The position numbers and the translations under genes are program-made. Source: Rhizobiales bacterium Ga0077548 (lineage in GTDB: Bacteria > Pseudomonadota > Alphaproteobacteria > Rhizobiales > Xanthobacteraceae). From it: a stretch of 33,070 nt of DNA. The notes under the pieces are model-generated. The model was not told the origin of the DNA and made no database searches. It saw only the letters and a list, made by a program, of their open reading frames with translations. Shown here piece by piece: positions 19,122-27,807 of the stretch. Position 1 is the stretch's first letter. Each line of letters starts with the position of its first letter. The DNA is taken from the NCBI GenBank assembly GCA_001464215.1, contig LNEZ01000047.1, forward strand, positions 1 to 33,070, read 5' to 3'.

Positions 19122-19856
19122 ATGATTGCCGAGTTAAATGATCTGCCGCGCGAACTGCCAAATCTCGATCAGGGAAGGTTCAATCGTCCTGATCTGACGA
19201 AGCTGTTCGGTATGGAAAGGTCGCAGCACCCACCGCGCATACTTTTGCTGTACGGCTCGGTTCGTAAGAAATCCTACAGCCGCCTGCTCACCGAGGAGGC
19301 CGCGCGCATACTGCGTGCGCTCGGTGCAGAAACGCGGACATTCAATCCCTCAGGATTGCCGCTGCCCGACGATGCGCCGGCGTCCAACGCGAAAGTTGCC
19401 GAGCTGCGCGAACTGGCAAACTGGGCGGAAGGCATGGTCTGGTGCTCTCCTGAGCGGCACGGTGCGATGACCGGAATCATGAAATCGCAAATCGACTGGA
19501 TTCCCTTGGCTCAGGGCGCCGTACGTCCGACCCAGGGAAAGGTTCTGGCCGTCATGCAGGTAAGCGGCGGCTCGCAGTCTTTCAATGCGGTCAACCAACT
19601 GCGTGTCCTCGGCCGCTGGATGCGAATGCTCACAATTCCAAACCAATCTTCAGTGCCAAAGGTGTTTCTGGAATTCAACGAACATGAGCGCATGAAGCCT
19701 TCTTCTTATTACGACCGCGTGGTCGATGTCATGGAAGAACTGGTCAAGTTTGTGTGGCTGACGAGAGACCGAAGCGCTTATCTCGTCGACCGTTACAGCG
19801 AGCGGAAGGAGAGTCCTCCCGAGCTTGTGAAGCGGGTATCGCAGCGCTCTCTTTGA
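19122..19856 (+). CDS. arsH: ArsH, NADPH-dependent FMN reductase (organoarsenical oxidase)
   Basis: A 244-residue flavodoxin-like protein. The FMN phosphate loop [10 protein letters not shown] is at 45-54, and the [21 protein letters not shown] segment and [16 protein letters not shown] are characteristic of ArsH. ArsH oxidises trivalent methylated arsenicals and reduces flavins or quinones in the cytoplasm. It is the first gene of the ars cluster on + and ends 42 bp before arsR. A shared motif before both genes suggests ArsR control. Length and motifs are normal. Confidence 0.95.
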   Translation: MIAELNDLPRELPNLDQGRFNRPDLTKLFGMERSQHPPRILLLYGSVRKKSYSRLLTEEAARILRALGAETRTFNPSGLPLPDDAPASNAKVAELRELANWAEGMVWCSPERHGAMTGIMKSQIDWIPLAQGAVRPTQGKVLAVMQVSGGSQSFNAVNQLRVLGRWMRMLTIPNQSSVPKVFLEFNEHERMKPSSYYDRVVDVMEELVKFVWLTRDRSAYLVDRYSERKESPPELVKRVSQRSL

Positions 19857-19885
19857 TTTGTCACGGCACTGTCTCAATAAGTCTG

Positions 19886-19898
19886 TAGGTCGAGATAT
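19886..19898. promoter_or_regulatory. Candidate ArsR operator at the arsR start
   Basis: TAGGTCGAGATAT lies immediately before the arsR ATG and also supplies its GAG-type ribosome binding site. It matches the motif before arsH at 11 of 13 positions. An ArsR dimer bound here could block arsR expression directly (autoregulation); this is inferred. Confidence 0.4.
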
Positions 19899-20258
19899 AT
19901 GGACAAGAAAAAAGCAATCGAAAGCCTGTCCGCGCTCGCGCAGGAGACGCGGCTCTCGGCGTTTCGCTATCTCGTTTCCTGCTGTCCTGAAGGCAAGAAC
20001 GCTGGCGAGGTGGCAAGGCACTGCAAGGTGCCGCACAATACGATGTCCACGCACCTCGCAATTCTGGAGCGCGCGAGCCTGATCGATTCTGAACGACAGG
20101 GCCGCGAGGTGATCTATTCCGCCAACATTTCCGGTCTGCGCGCACTGGTAGATTTCCTCGCCAAGGATTGTTGCGGCGGAAGGCCTGAAATTTGCGGCGA
20201 AGTATTTGCGGGGGCAGCTTGCGCACCCGCGCGGAAGGCGGAGCGGGTTCGTGGATAA
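19899..20258 (+). CDS. arsR: ArsR-family arsenic-responsive repressor
   Basis: A 119-residue winged-helix repressor. The recognition region is AGEVARHCKVPHNTMSTHLAILERASLI, followed by the wing RQGREVIYSA. The classic alpha-3 motif ELCVCDL is absent. Instead a C-terminal cluster Cys91-Cys92 and Cys99 (DCCGGRPEIC) resembles the As(III) site of the Acidithiobacillus-type ArsR (Cys-Cys...Cys). Further Cys occur at 28-29 and 42. As(III) binding should release it from DNA. Its end overlaps the arsC start by 8 bp. Confidence 0.93.
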   Translation: MDKKKAIESLSALAQETRLSAFRYLVSCCPEGKNAGEVARHCKVPHNTMSTHLAILERASLIDSERQGREVIYSANISGLRALVDFLAKDCCGGRPEICGEVFAGAACAPARKAERVRG

Positions 20259-20775
20259 GCCGTACAACGTATTATTTCTATGCACCCATAATTCGGCCCG
20301 TTCGGTTTTGGCCGAAGCGATCATGAATAAGATCGGCGCCGGTAAATTTGCCGCCTTCAGTGCAGGAAGCCAGCCGCGCGGTGCGATCAATCCGAATTCG
20401 ATAAAACTTCTCAGTCAACTTGGTTATGAAACGAGCGGTTTTCGTTCCAAGTCATGGGACGAATTTGCGAAGCCGGGCGCGCCTGAGATCGATTTCATTT
20501 TTACCGTTTGCGACGACGCGGCGGGTGAAGCTTGCCCGGTCTGGCCAGGAAAACCGCTGACCGCGCATTGGGGTGTAGCCGATCCGTCGGCAGTGGAGGG
20601 CGACGAACTGAAAGTCGCGCTCGCGTTTCAGGAAGCCTACCGCCTGCTTTATCGCCGCATCGAATTGTTCGCGGCACTGCCGATCCGTGGATTAGACACG
20701 ATCACGCTCAAAGCGAGGCTGCGCGAGATCGGGCGCGGAGAGGGCGCTACCGTTAAAGCGATGAGCCCGACTTGA
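20251..20775 (+). CDS. arsC: Arsenate reductase, low-molecular-weight phosphatase type
   Basis: A 174-residue thioredoxin-coupled arsenate reductase of the LMW protein tyrosine phosphatase fold. The P-loop CTHNSAR is at 11-17 and probable relay cysteines are Cys87 and Cys95 (FTVCDDAAGEAC), close to the Cys10/82/89 triad of S. aureus ArsC. HWGVADPS is the family's general-acid region. The start is a GTG at 20251, inside the end of arsR, with GGCGGAG just before it; the frame is open to 20206, but those residues are not conserved-looking. It reduces As(V) to As(III), which the next gene's channel can release. Confidence 0.94.
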   Translation: MDKPYNVLFLCTHNSARSVLAEAIMNKIGAGKFAAFSAGSQPRGAINPNSIKLLSQLGYETSGFRSKSWDEFAKPGAPEIDFIFTVCDDAAGEACPVWPGKPLTAHWGVADPSAVEGDELKVALAFQEAYRLLYRRIELFAALPIRGLDTITLKARLREIGRGEGATVKAMSPT

Positions 20776-21434
20776 ACTCGCGCGCACTTGCAGCGGAATT
20801 CATCGGCAGCGCTATTCTCGCGGCGACCGTAATCGGCTCGGGGATCGCCGCGCAGAATCTCTCCGGCGGAAACATCGCGATTGCGCTGCTTGCGAACGCC
20901 ATTGCCACCGGCTGCATTCTATATGTTCTTATTTCGGTATTCGCGCCACTTTCGGGCGCGCATTTCAACCCCGCGGTCAGCATTGCGTTTGCTTTACGGG
21001 GCGAACTTTCGTGGCTGATGTGCGGCAGCTATGCCGTCGCGCAAATTGCGGGAATGATCGCCGGCGCATGGCTCGCACACGCGATGTTCGAGCTTCCGAT
21101 CTTGCAAACATCGACAACGGTTCGATCTTCGGCGGGGATGGCGCTTGGGGAGACTGTCGCGGCGTTCGGGCTTGTCCTTACGATCTTCGGCCTGAAGGAA
21201 AAGCACGCGCCGCAAATACCGGCGGCGGTCGCGCTTTACATCACTTCGGCTTACTGGTTCACGTCTTCCACTTCGTTCGCAAACCCCGCGATCACAATTG
21301 CAAGATCGCTTTCCGACACCTTCGCCGGAATTGCGCCTTCGAGCGTCCCGGTCTTTATCGTATGTCAGCTTGCGGGAATGCTTGCGGCGGTCGCGCTAGC
21401 GGCTTGGCTATGGAAGAACACCGGCAAGCCGTAA
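20772..21434 (+). CDS. aqpS: Aquaglyceroporin AqpS-like, arsenite channel
   Basis: A 220-residue MIP-family channel with six membrane helices and two pore motifs: NPA at 66-68 (SGAHFNPAVSI) and NPA at 171-173 followed by the filter arginine at 178 (FANPAITIARS). In Sinorhizobium meliloti, AqpS in an arsR-aqpS-arsC-arsH operon lets As(III) leave down its gradient after ArsC reduction. The same four functions are here in another order, with no ArsB or Acr3 pump. The start is TTG (20772), overlapping the arsC stop as TTGA. It ends inside the 3' end of the opposing chrA (27-bp overlap). Confidence 0.92.
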   Translation: MNSRALAAEFIGSAILAATVIGSGIAAQNLSGGNIAIALLANAIATGCILYVLISVFAPLSGAHFNPAVSIAFALRGELSWLMCGSYAVAQIAGMIAGAWLAHAMFELPILQTSTTVRSSAGMALGETVAAFGLVLTIFGLKEKHAPQIPAAVALYITSAYWFTSSTSFANPAITIARSLSDTFAGIAPSSVPVFIVCQLAGMLAAVALAAWLWKNTGKP

Positions 21435-22769
21435 TGCGATGCCCGCAAGCGAACAAACCACAAGCGTTCGCACCAAGCCCGCGTGGACCACGAACATCAT
21501 GAAAGCTGCGAGCAGCGCGAGCGCCAGCGCAGAATAGTCCACGCTGGCAAGCACCGGATATTCGATCTCCATTCCGAACGCCGAATAGGTCTTCTGCGCG
21601 CGAAACAGAACGTGCTGCGCGAACCAGACCGCCAGATTCAGAATGACGCCGACCACGGCGGCGGTGATTGCAGTGAGCGCGCCGGAGAGCGCCTTGTTGG
21701 CCCGCAACGTCTCGACATAAGGCGCACCGGCAAAAATCCAGAGGAAGCAGGGCGCGAACGTCACCCATGTCGCAAGCAACCCGCCGAGCGATGCTGCCAC
21801 CAGTGGATGCAGCATACCGGGATCGCGGAATGCCGCGAGAAAGCCGACGAACTGCAACACCATGATGAGCGGGCCGGGCGTTGTTTCGGCAAGCCCGAGT
21901 CCGTCGAGCATTTCGCCGGCGCTCAACCAGCCGTAATTCTCGACTGCCTGCTGCGCGACATAGGCAAGAACCGCGTAAGCGCCGCCGAACGTCACCATCG
22001 CCATTTTCGAGAAGAAGATCGCAATGCGGCTGAACACATTCGCATCGCCCAGGAACACAAGAACCAGAACCACCGGCATCAGCCAGATCAGAAGCCATAA
22101 CGCGGTGACGCGAAGAAAGCGCGCAAGGCTCGGCCGCGTATGCTCGGGCTGTTGTTCGTCGAGGAGCGTGTCGATCACTTCCTTCGATTTCGATGCGCCG
22201 TGCATCACGTTTACGTCGAAGGCGTGCACGCCGGCTTTAGCGCCGAAGTATCCGATGAGTGCCGCGCCGAGCACGACGATCGGAAACGGCACCTTGAAGA
22301 AAAACAGCGCGATGAACGCGAGCGCCGCGAGCGCGATCAGCGTGTTGTTTTTCAGTGCGCGCTTTCCGATGCGAAGCACGGCTTCCAGCACGACCGCGAG
22401 AATAGCGGCTTTCAAGCCGAAGAAGAGCGCGGCGACAACGCCGACCTGGCCGTAGAGCACATAGATGAAGCTCAAGGCCATGATCGAGATCACGCCGGGC
22501 AGCACGAACAGCAACCCTGCAACCAGCCCGCCGCGCGTTTTGTGAAGCAACCAGCCGATATAGATCGCAAGCTGCTGCGCTTCCGGGCCGGGCAGCAGCA
22601 TACAATAATTCAGCGCGTGCAGAAAACGGCGCTCGGAGATCCAGCGCTTCTCGTCGATGAGTATGCGGTGCATGAGCGCGATCTGCGCGGCCGGTCCGCC
22701 GAATGAAAGCAGCGCAACCTTCAGCCAGACGCGGGTGGCTTCGGAGAATGATGGGTAAGCCGGCTGCAT
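21408..22769 (-). CDS. chrA: Chromate transporter ChrA
   Basis: A 453-residue bidomain CHR-superfamily protein. Each half starts with the family pattern: VALLSFGGPAAQIALMH with LLPGPEAQQLAIYIGW in the first half, and KMAMVTFGGAYAVLAYV with TTPGPLIMVLQFVGF in the second. About ten membrane helices are present, with a polar linker (EQQPEHTRP) between the halves. ChrA exports chromate from the cytoplasm using proton force. Its ATG overlaps the chrB stop by one base (TGATG), so translation is coupled. The 3' end overlaps aqpS on the other strand. Confidence 0.94.
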   Translation of the reverse strand: MQPAYPSFSEATRVWLKVALLSFGGPAAQIALMHRILIDEKRWISERRFLHALNYCMLLPGPEAQQLAIYIGWLLHKTRGGLVAGLLFVLPGVISIMALSFIYVLYGQVGVVAALFFGLKAAILAVVLEAVLRIGKRALKNNTLIALAALAFIALFFFKVPFPIVVLGAALIGYFGAKAGVHAFDVNVMHGASKSKEVIDTLLDEQQPEHTRPSLARFLRVTALWLLIWLMPVVLVLVFLGDANVFSRIAIFFSKMAMVTFGGAYAVLAYVAQQAVENYGWLSAGEMLDGLGLAETTPGPLIMVLQFVGFLAAFRDPGMLHPLVAASLGGLLATWVTFAPCFLWIFAGAPYVETLRANKALSGALTAITAAVVGVILNLAVWFAQHVLFRAQKTYSAFGMEIEYPVLASVDYSALALALLAAFMMFVVHAGLVRTLVVCSLAGIALRLAGVLP

Positions 22770-23548
22770 CAGTTCTTCGCTTTATGTGAGGGCCAGTTGT
22801 GCGTTTCTTCGGTTGCATCGCGGCACCAGCGATAGAATGCGTCGTATAGCAGAATGCCTGCTTCCAGCTGTTCGAGGTCGTCCGAATACATACGCGAAAG
22901 GCCTAGCGAGGCGGCGAGCAGGCCCGCCGCCTGCGGCGACAGATCGAGGCGCGAAGTATCCGCGCCCCGCACCATATCAGCGAGACGCAAGAGCGGCCCG
23001 GTTTGCAGGCCGAATTCCTGAAGCATCACGTCGAAGGTGCAAAGCTCGCCGCGATGGGCGAAGAAAACGCCGACCGGGATCACCTCGCTCGGCCGTACAA
23101 AAAGAATTACTGCGTTCGGATCGATAAAGCGCCGGATCAGCCAGGGACAGGCAATGCGGTCCACCTTCGGCCGTTCGCGTGTCACCCAGAGCGTGCGGTT
23201 GCGATCGTCCCGCTTCGGAAAATGCCCGGTCGAAATCAGCGGCAGCCCGGCGTCGCGCCACGCGACGAAGCCGCCTTCGAGCACCTCCGCGGACGCGCCT
23301 TCGTTGCGGAGATAGGCGGCATAGCCTTGGCTGATCTTCGCGCCTTTATGGCAGACGATGGTCAGCGGCCGGTCTTCGAACTCGTGCGCGGATTCCGCGA
23401 GCGCGGCGCTGCGGCGCAGGCTGCCGGGAATGAGCCGCGGGTCCGCGGCGTAATCTTCCTCGGTGCGAACGTCGATGATGAGCGGCGCCTTCGGCGTGCC
23501 GACCAGCCTGGAGAGGTTTTGCGGGGTAATTGAATAGATTGACGACAT
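22769..23548 (-). CDS. chrB: ChrB-type chromate resistance protein with N-terminal rhodanese domain
   Basis: A 259-residue two-domain protein. Residues about 10-110 are a rhodanese domain with active-site Cys66 in TIVCHKGAKIS and the closing EVLEGGFVAWRDAGLPL. Residues about 125-255 are the ChrB C-terminal domain (WVTRERPKVDRIACPWLIRRFIDPNAVILFV, then FDVMLQEFG and GILLYDAFYRWCRD). ChrB proteins sense chromate or aid ChrA; the rhodanese form is a known variant whose mechanism I do not know. The start MSSIYS (23548) has GAGGG 7 bp before it; the frame continues to 23617. It is the first gene of chrB-chrA. Confidence 0.9.
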   Translation of the reverse strand: MSSIYSITPQNLSRLVGTPKAPLIIDVRTEEDYAADPRLIPGSLRRSAALAESAHEFEDRPLTIVCHKGAKISQGYAAYLRNEGASAEVLEGGFVAWRDAGLPLISTGHFPKRDDRNRTLWVTRERPKVDRIACPWLIRRFIDPNAVILFVRPSEVIPVGVFFAHRGELCTFDVMLQEFGLQTGPLLRLADMVRGADTSRLDLSPQAAGLLAASLGLSRMYSDDLEQLEAGILLYDAFYRWCRDATEETHNWPSHKAKN

Positions 23549-23730
23549 AATGCGCCCTCGGTGAAGTTCGGGACGCGATGCTTCGGCTGTCGCCTCGTGG
23601 GGAGATCGCATTCCCAAGGGTCACAGGCAGCCGTTCGCATTCTCGCGCTCCATGCAGCCGAGGTTTAAGCAACTTGCACCGGCCGTTTCTGTTCGCGTGC
23701 TTGGGGTTTACCCCATTCACGCAAAAGAAG

Positions 23731-23795
23731 AGGCGGCGGGGACGCCGGGGATTTTCCGATCCCCTCGGCCGCCTGCACAGAAGATAGAAGTGCAG
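23731..23795. other. Stacked GC-rich hairpins, possible structured RNA or repeat
   Basis: The outer stem AGGCGGC/GCCGCCT (23731-23737 with 23768-23774) encloses GGGGAT-tttccg-ATCCCC (23747-23764). An overlapping alternative stem CTGCAC/GTGCAG lies at 23773-23795. A nearby GCCGG/CCGGC pair follows around 23815-23832. The arms are exact, which is more order than expected in spacer DNA. I could not match it to tmRNA, RNase P RNA, SRP RNA or 6S RNA. Confidence 0.4.
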
Positions 23796-24136
23796 ACGAG
23801 GTATTCACCGCGAGAGCCGGAATAATCCCGGCGTCCCAGCCCGCTTGGCGCTTGCGCCAATCGGGCCAAGTAAAAACTTCGCGCAGTGGTTGTCGGCCTG
23901 CTTCGCATGACCCCCGGTGGACTTACCGAATTATCCACCGCTGGAGACCTCCTCGGTCGCTCCGTCTTCGGTTGGCACCGCGACGCAAGTAACCGCCAAG
24001 AGAGGCCGAAGTGGCGAGCGGCAGGCTCGCCGGGATCAAACGACTTCAGCCGCCGCACTTCGCCTCTCGCGTAAGAGACAATCTGCGGCCACCGCTTCCG
24101 GCCCACGCTTTGCTACGCGGTGCAAAGCGTCCTCTC

Positions 24137-24187
24137 CCGAAGTCGGGTTTACCCGACTTCGGCACTTAAACCCGAACGAAGTTCGGG
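24137..24187. repeat. Two adjacent hairpins with related arms
   Basis: A perfect 11-bp stem, CCGAAGTCGGG / CCCGACTTCGG with loop TTTA (24137-24162), is followed 8 bp later by CCCGAAC / GTTCGGG with loop GAA (24171-24187). The arms share the CGAAGT-CGGG theme. They may be a bidirectional terminator or the end of a mobile repeat; no T-run follows. Confidence 0.6.
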
Positions 24188-24226
24188 CGAGCCAGAACGC
24201 GCGCAGTTTATTTCGGCGGGAGAGGG

Positions 24227-24308
24227 CGGGGATAAGTTTTTCGGAGGATTCGGGGAAGGGGTTGGGAGGGAAGGGGAAAGTGGTGGAGCGAAAACCCCGT
24301 TATCCCCG
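24227..24308. repeat. Purine-rich block between 9-bp inverted repeats
   Basis: CGGGGATAA (24227-24235) and TTATCCCCG (24300-24308) are exact inverted arms around about 64 bp that are almost all G and A, with several runs of three or four G. The plus strand could form a G-quadruplex, and the arms could close a stem around it. Function unknown. Confidence 0.5.
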
Positions 24309-24455
24309 AAGGTGAGAACATAGAGCAGACTTTCTATATTCATCTCAGACTTCAAAAATGAGGTCGCGCTTGGGTCGGAGATGCTTGGACCTTTTCCCTC
24401 GCCCCCAACTTGGCGTACTAAAAAGTGCCCAAAACAAAGGGCTTTTTGGGGTTCA

Positions 24456-24485
24456 TTGAAACGACCTGCAAAAACCCCATATATT
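24456..24485 (+). promoter_or_regulatory. Candidate sigma-70 promoter of the AT-rich cassette
   Basis: TTGAAA (24456-24461) and TATATT (24480-24485) are 18 bp apart, close to the housekeeping consensus. The GTG start of the first cassette gene is 16 bp after the -10 box, so the leader would be very short, with the ribosome site AGGGA (24491-24495) at its 5' end. Confidence 0.55.
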
Positions 24486-24501
24486 GGTGTAGGGATTTGG
24501 C

Positions 24502-24783
24502 GTGGCTAAGAAAAAGAAAACAATTTCGACTATAAAGGCACCGGTTTTGCAGCCGGTCGATTTTGGGCCTTTGGCAGATACAGAGATTGTAGGCCGCAAA
24601 GAAAAGTGGAGCGAATTTCATTTAAAAGACGGAACAATTATTACTATCAAGCCTATTGTGATGGAGATTGGTAAGTCAAAAAAGTTCAATGAGCGTGGCG
24701 AGCCAATTTACGTGACTAAAACAGGTATTATGTTGAAGGCGAAAGTCCCAGATAAACTGAAGCGAAAGACTAAAAAGTTATGA
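24502..24783 (+). CDS. Uncharacterised 93-residue basic protein, first gene of a toxin-linked cassette
   Basis: I do not recognise this family. It is a 93-residue, strongly basic protein with a Lys-rich start (AKKKKTIS) and end (KLKRKTKKL), and a middle that reads like a small beta-rich fold (EFHLKDGTIITIKPIVMEIG, then PIYVTKTGIMLKAKV). No signal peptide or membrane segment is seen. The start is GTG with AGGGA 6 bp before it. The coding DNA is unusually AT-rich: 22 of 60 bases are G or C at 24481-24540 and 20 of 60 at 24601-24660, against 39 of 60 at 26401-26460 in guaB. It overlaps the next gene by 4 bp (ATGA). Confidence 0.75.
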   Translation: MAKKKKTISTIKAPVLQPVDFGPLADTEIVGRKEKWSEFHLKDGTIITIKPIVMEIGKSKKFNERGEPIYVTKTGIMLKAKVPDKLKRKTKKL

Positions 24784-24998
24784 CGTTTGTAGAGGGTGTA
24801 GCAATTTTAGAAACGGGTTCATCCGCTTCTATAGCTGTTGCGAGCAATGCAGAAATTTATTTGGTCAACTCTACGGCAGAGATGACCGATGACGGCTATT
24901 TGGCTGCCACCGTTGAGGCGATTATTCAGGCGGATAAATCGAAGCCTGTCGCAGTGATGAGCGGCAAAGACTTCGCAAAGTGGCTCGGAGACCTGTAA
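24780..24998 (+). CDS. Uncharacterised 72-residue acidic protein, candidate antitoxin
   Basis: A 72-residue acidic protein overlapping the gene before it by 4 bp (ATGA) and the toxin-like gene after it by up to 19 bp. It has a beta-type N-terminal half (GVAILETGSSASIAVASNAEIYLV) and a helix-friendly C-terminal half ending SGKDFAKWLGDL. It does not look like RelB or DinJ, the usual partners of YafQ toxins, and shows no obvious ribbon-helix-helix or AbrB pattern. Small size, acidic character and position directly before the toxin gene make an antitoxin role plausible; this is inference from position. Confidence 0.7.
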   Translation: MTFVEGVAILETGSSASIAVASNAEIYLVNSTAEMTDDGYLAATVEAIIQADKSKPVAVMSGKDFAKWLGDL

Positions 24999-25339
24999 GG
25001 CAAGAAATCGCACAGCGGCGCGAAATGGTGTTCGCTCCGTCCGTTGCTTTCAGGGATTCCTACAGAGCATTCAAAGACGAAAATCCGAAAATTGTTAAAC
25101 CGATGGAGACTTTCGCGCATCGGAAATTGGCGATTCCCGCAGTGCCGCTTCCTAATGGAATGAACGATCACGCTCTCAAAGGTGTGCTGGCAGGGTATCG
25201 AGAATGCCACCTCGATGGAGACGTGCTCTTAATTTACAAGATCGAACGTAACGTAGTTCGCCCGCTTCTGGTTTGCACCCACAGCGATTTGAAGGGTCCT
25301 CGACAGTCCGACACCCTTCGAAGACTTCAAGGCGGATAA
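24980..25339 (+). CDS. YafQ/RelE-family mRNA interferase toxin
   Basis: A 119-residue protein whose C-terminal half is clearly YafQ-like: DHALKGVLAGYRECHLDGDVLLIYKI and CTHSDL. Counting from the GTG start, His64, His77, Asp81 and His101 keep the exact spacing of E. coli YafQ His50, His63, Asp67 and His87. The position of YafQ Phe91 is Lys105 here. YafQ toxins cut mRNA at the ribosome. The start is uncertain: GTG at 24980, inside the preceding gene, or ATG at 25025, which would shorten the protein by 15 residues. It ends 3 bp before the stop of the opposing enoyl-CoA hydratase gene. Confidence 0.85.
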   Translation: MARRPVRQEIAQRREMVFAPSVAFRDSYRAFKDENPKIVKPMETFAHRKLAIPAVPLPNGMNDHALKGVLAGYRECHLDGDVLLIYKIERNVVRPLLVCTHSDLKGPRQSDTLRRLQGG

Positions 25340-25342
25340 CGC

Positions 25343-27803
<2,461 letters not shown>

Positions 27804-27807
27804 GCCA

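Larger units (their letters stand above)
23549..24501. other. Long region without a convincing gene, rich in hairpins
   Basis: About 950 bp between divergent chrB and the AT-rich cassette. Several short frames cross it on both strands, but none shows family motifs, a normal composition or a ribosome binding site. What it does show is dense secondary structure: a GGGGTTTACCCC hairpin at 23703-23714, stacked hairpins at 23731-23795, TTGGCG-cttg-CGCCAA near 23850, GCTTTG/CAAAGC near 24110-24127, paired hairpins at 24137-24187 and a purine-rich block at 24227-24308. It could hold a structured RNA, an interspersed repeat or remains of a mobile element. Confidence 0.6.

Noticed and set aside
23731-23900. 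tmRNA, RNase P RNA or SRP RNA in the hairpin region
   Set aside because: No tag-peptide frame, no P4-type conserved sequence and no SRP tetraloop motif could be found.
23717-24106. 129-residue minus-strand frame in the long spacer
   Set aside because: Arg/Ser/Pro-rich, crosses the hairpins, has no ribosome site and no recognisable domain; more likely a repeat read as protein.
24149-24355. 68-residue minus-strand frame over the purine block
   Set aside because: The Pro/Ser-rich part is only the translation of the G/A-rich strand's complement.
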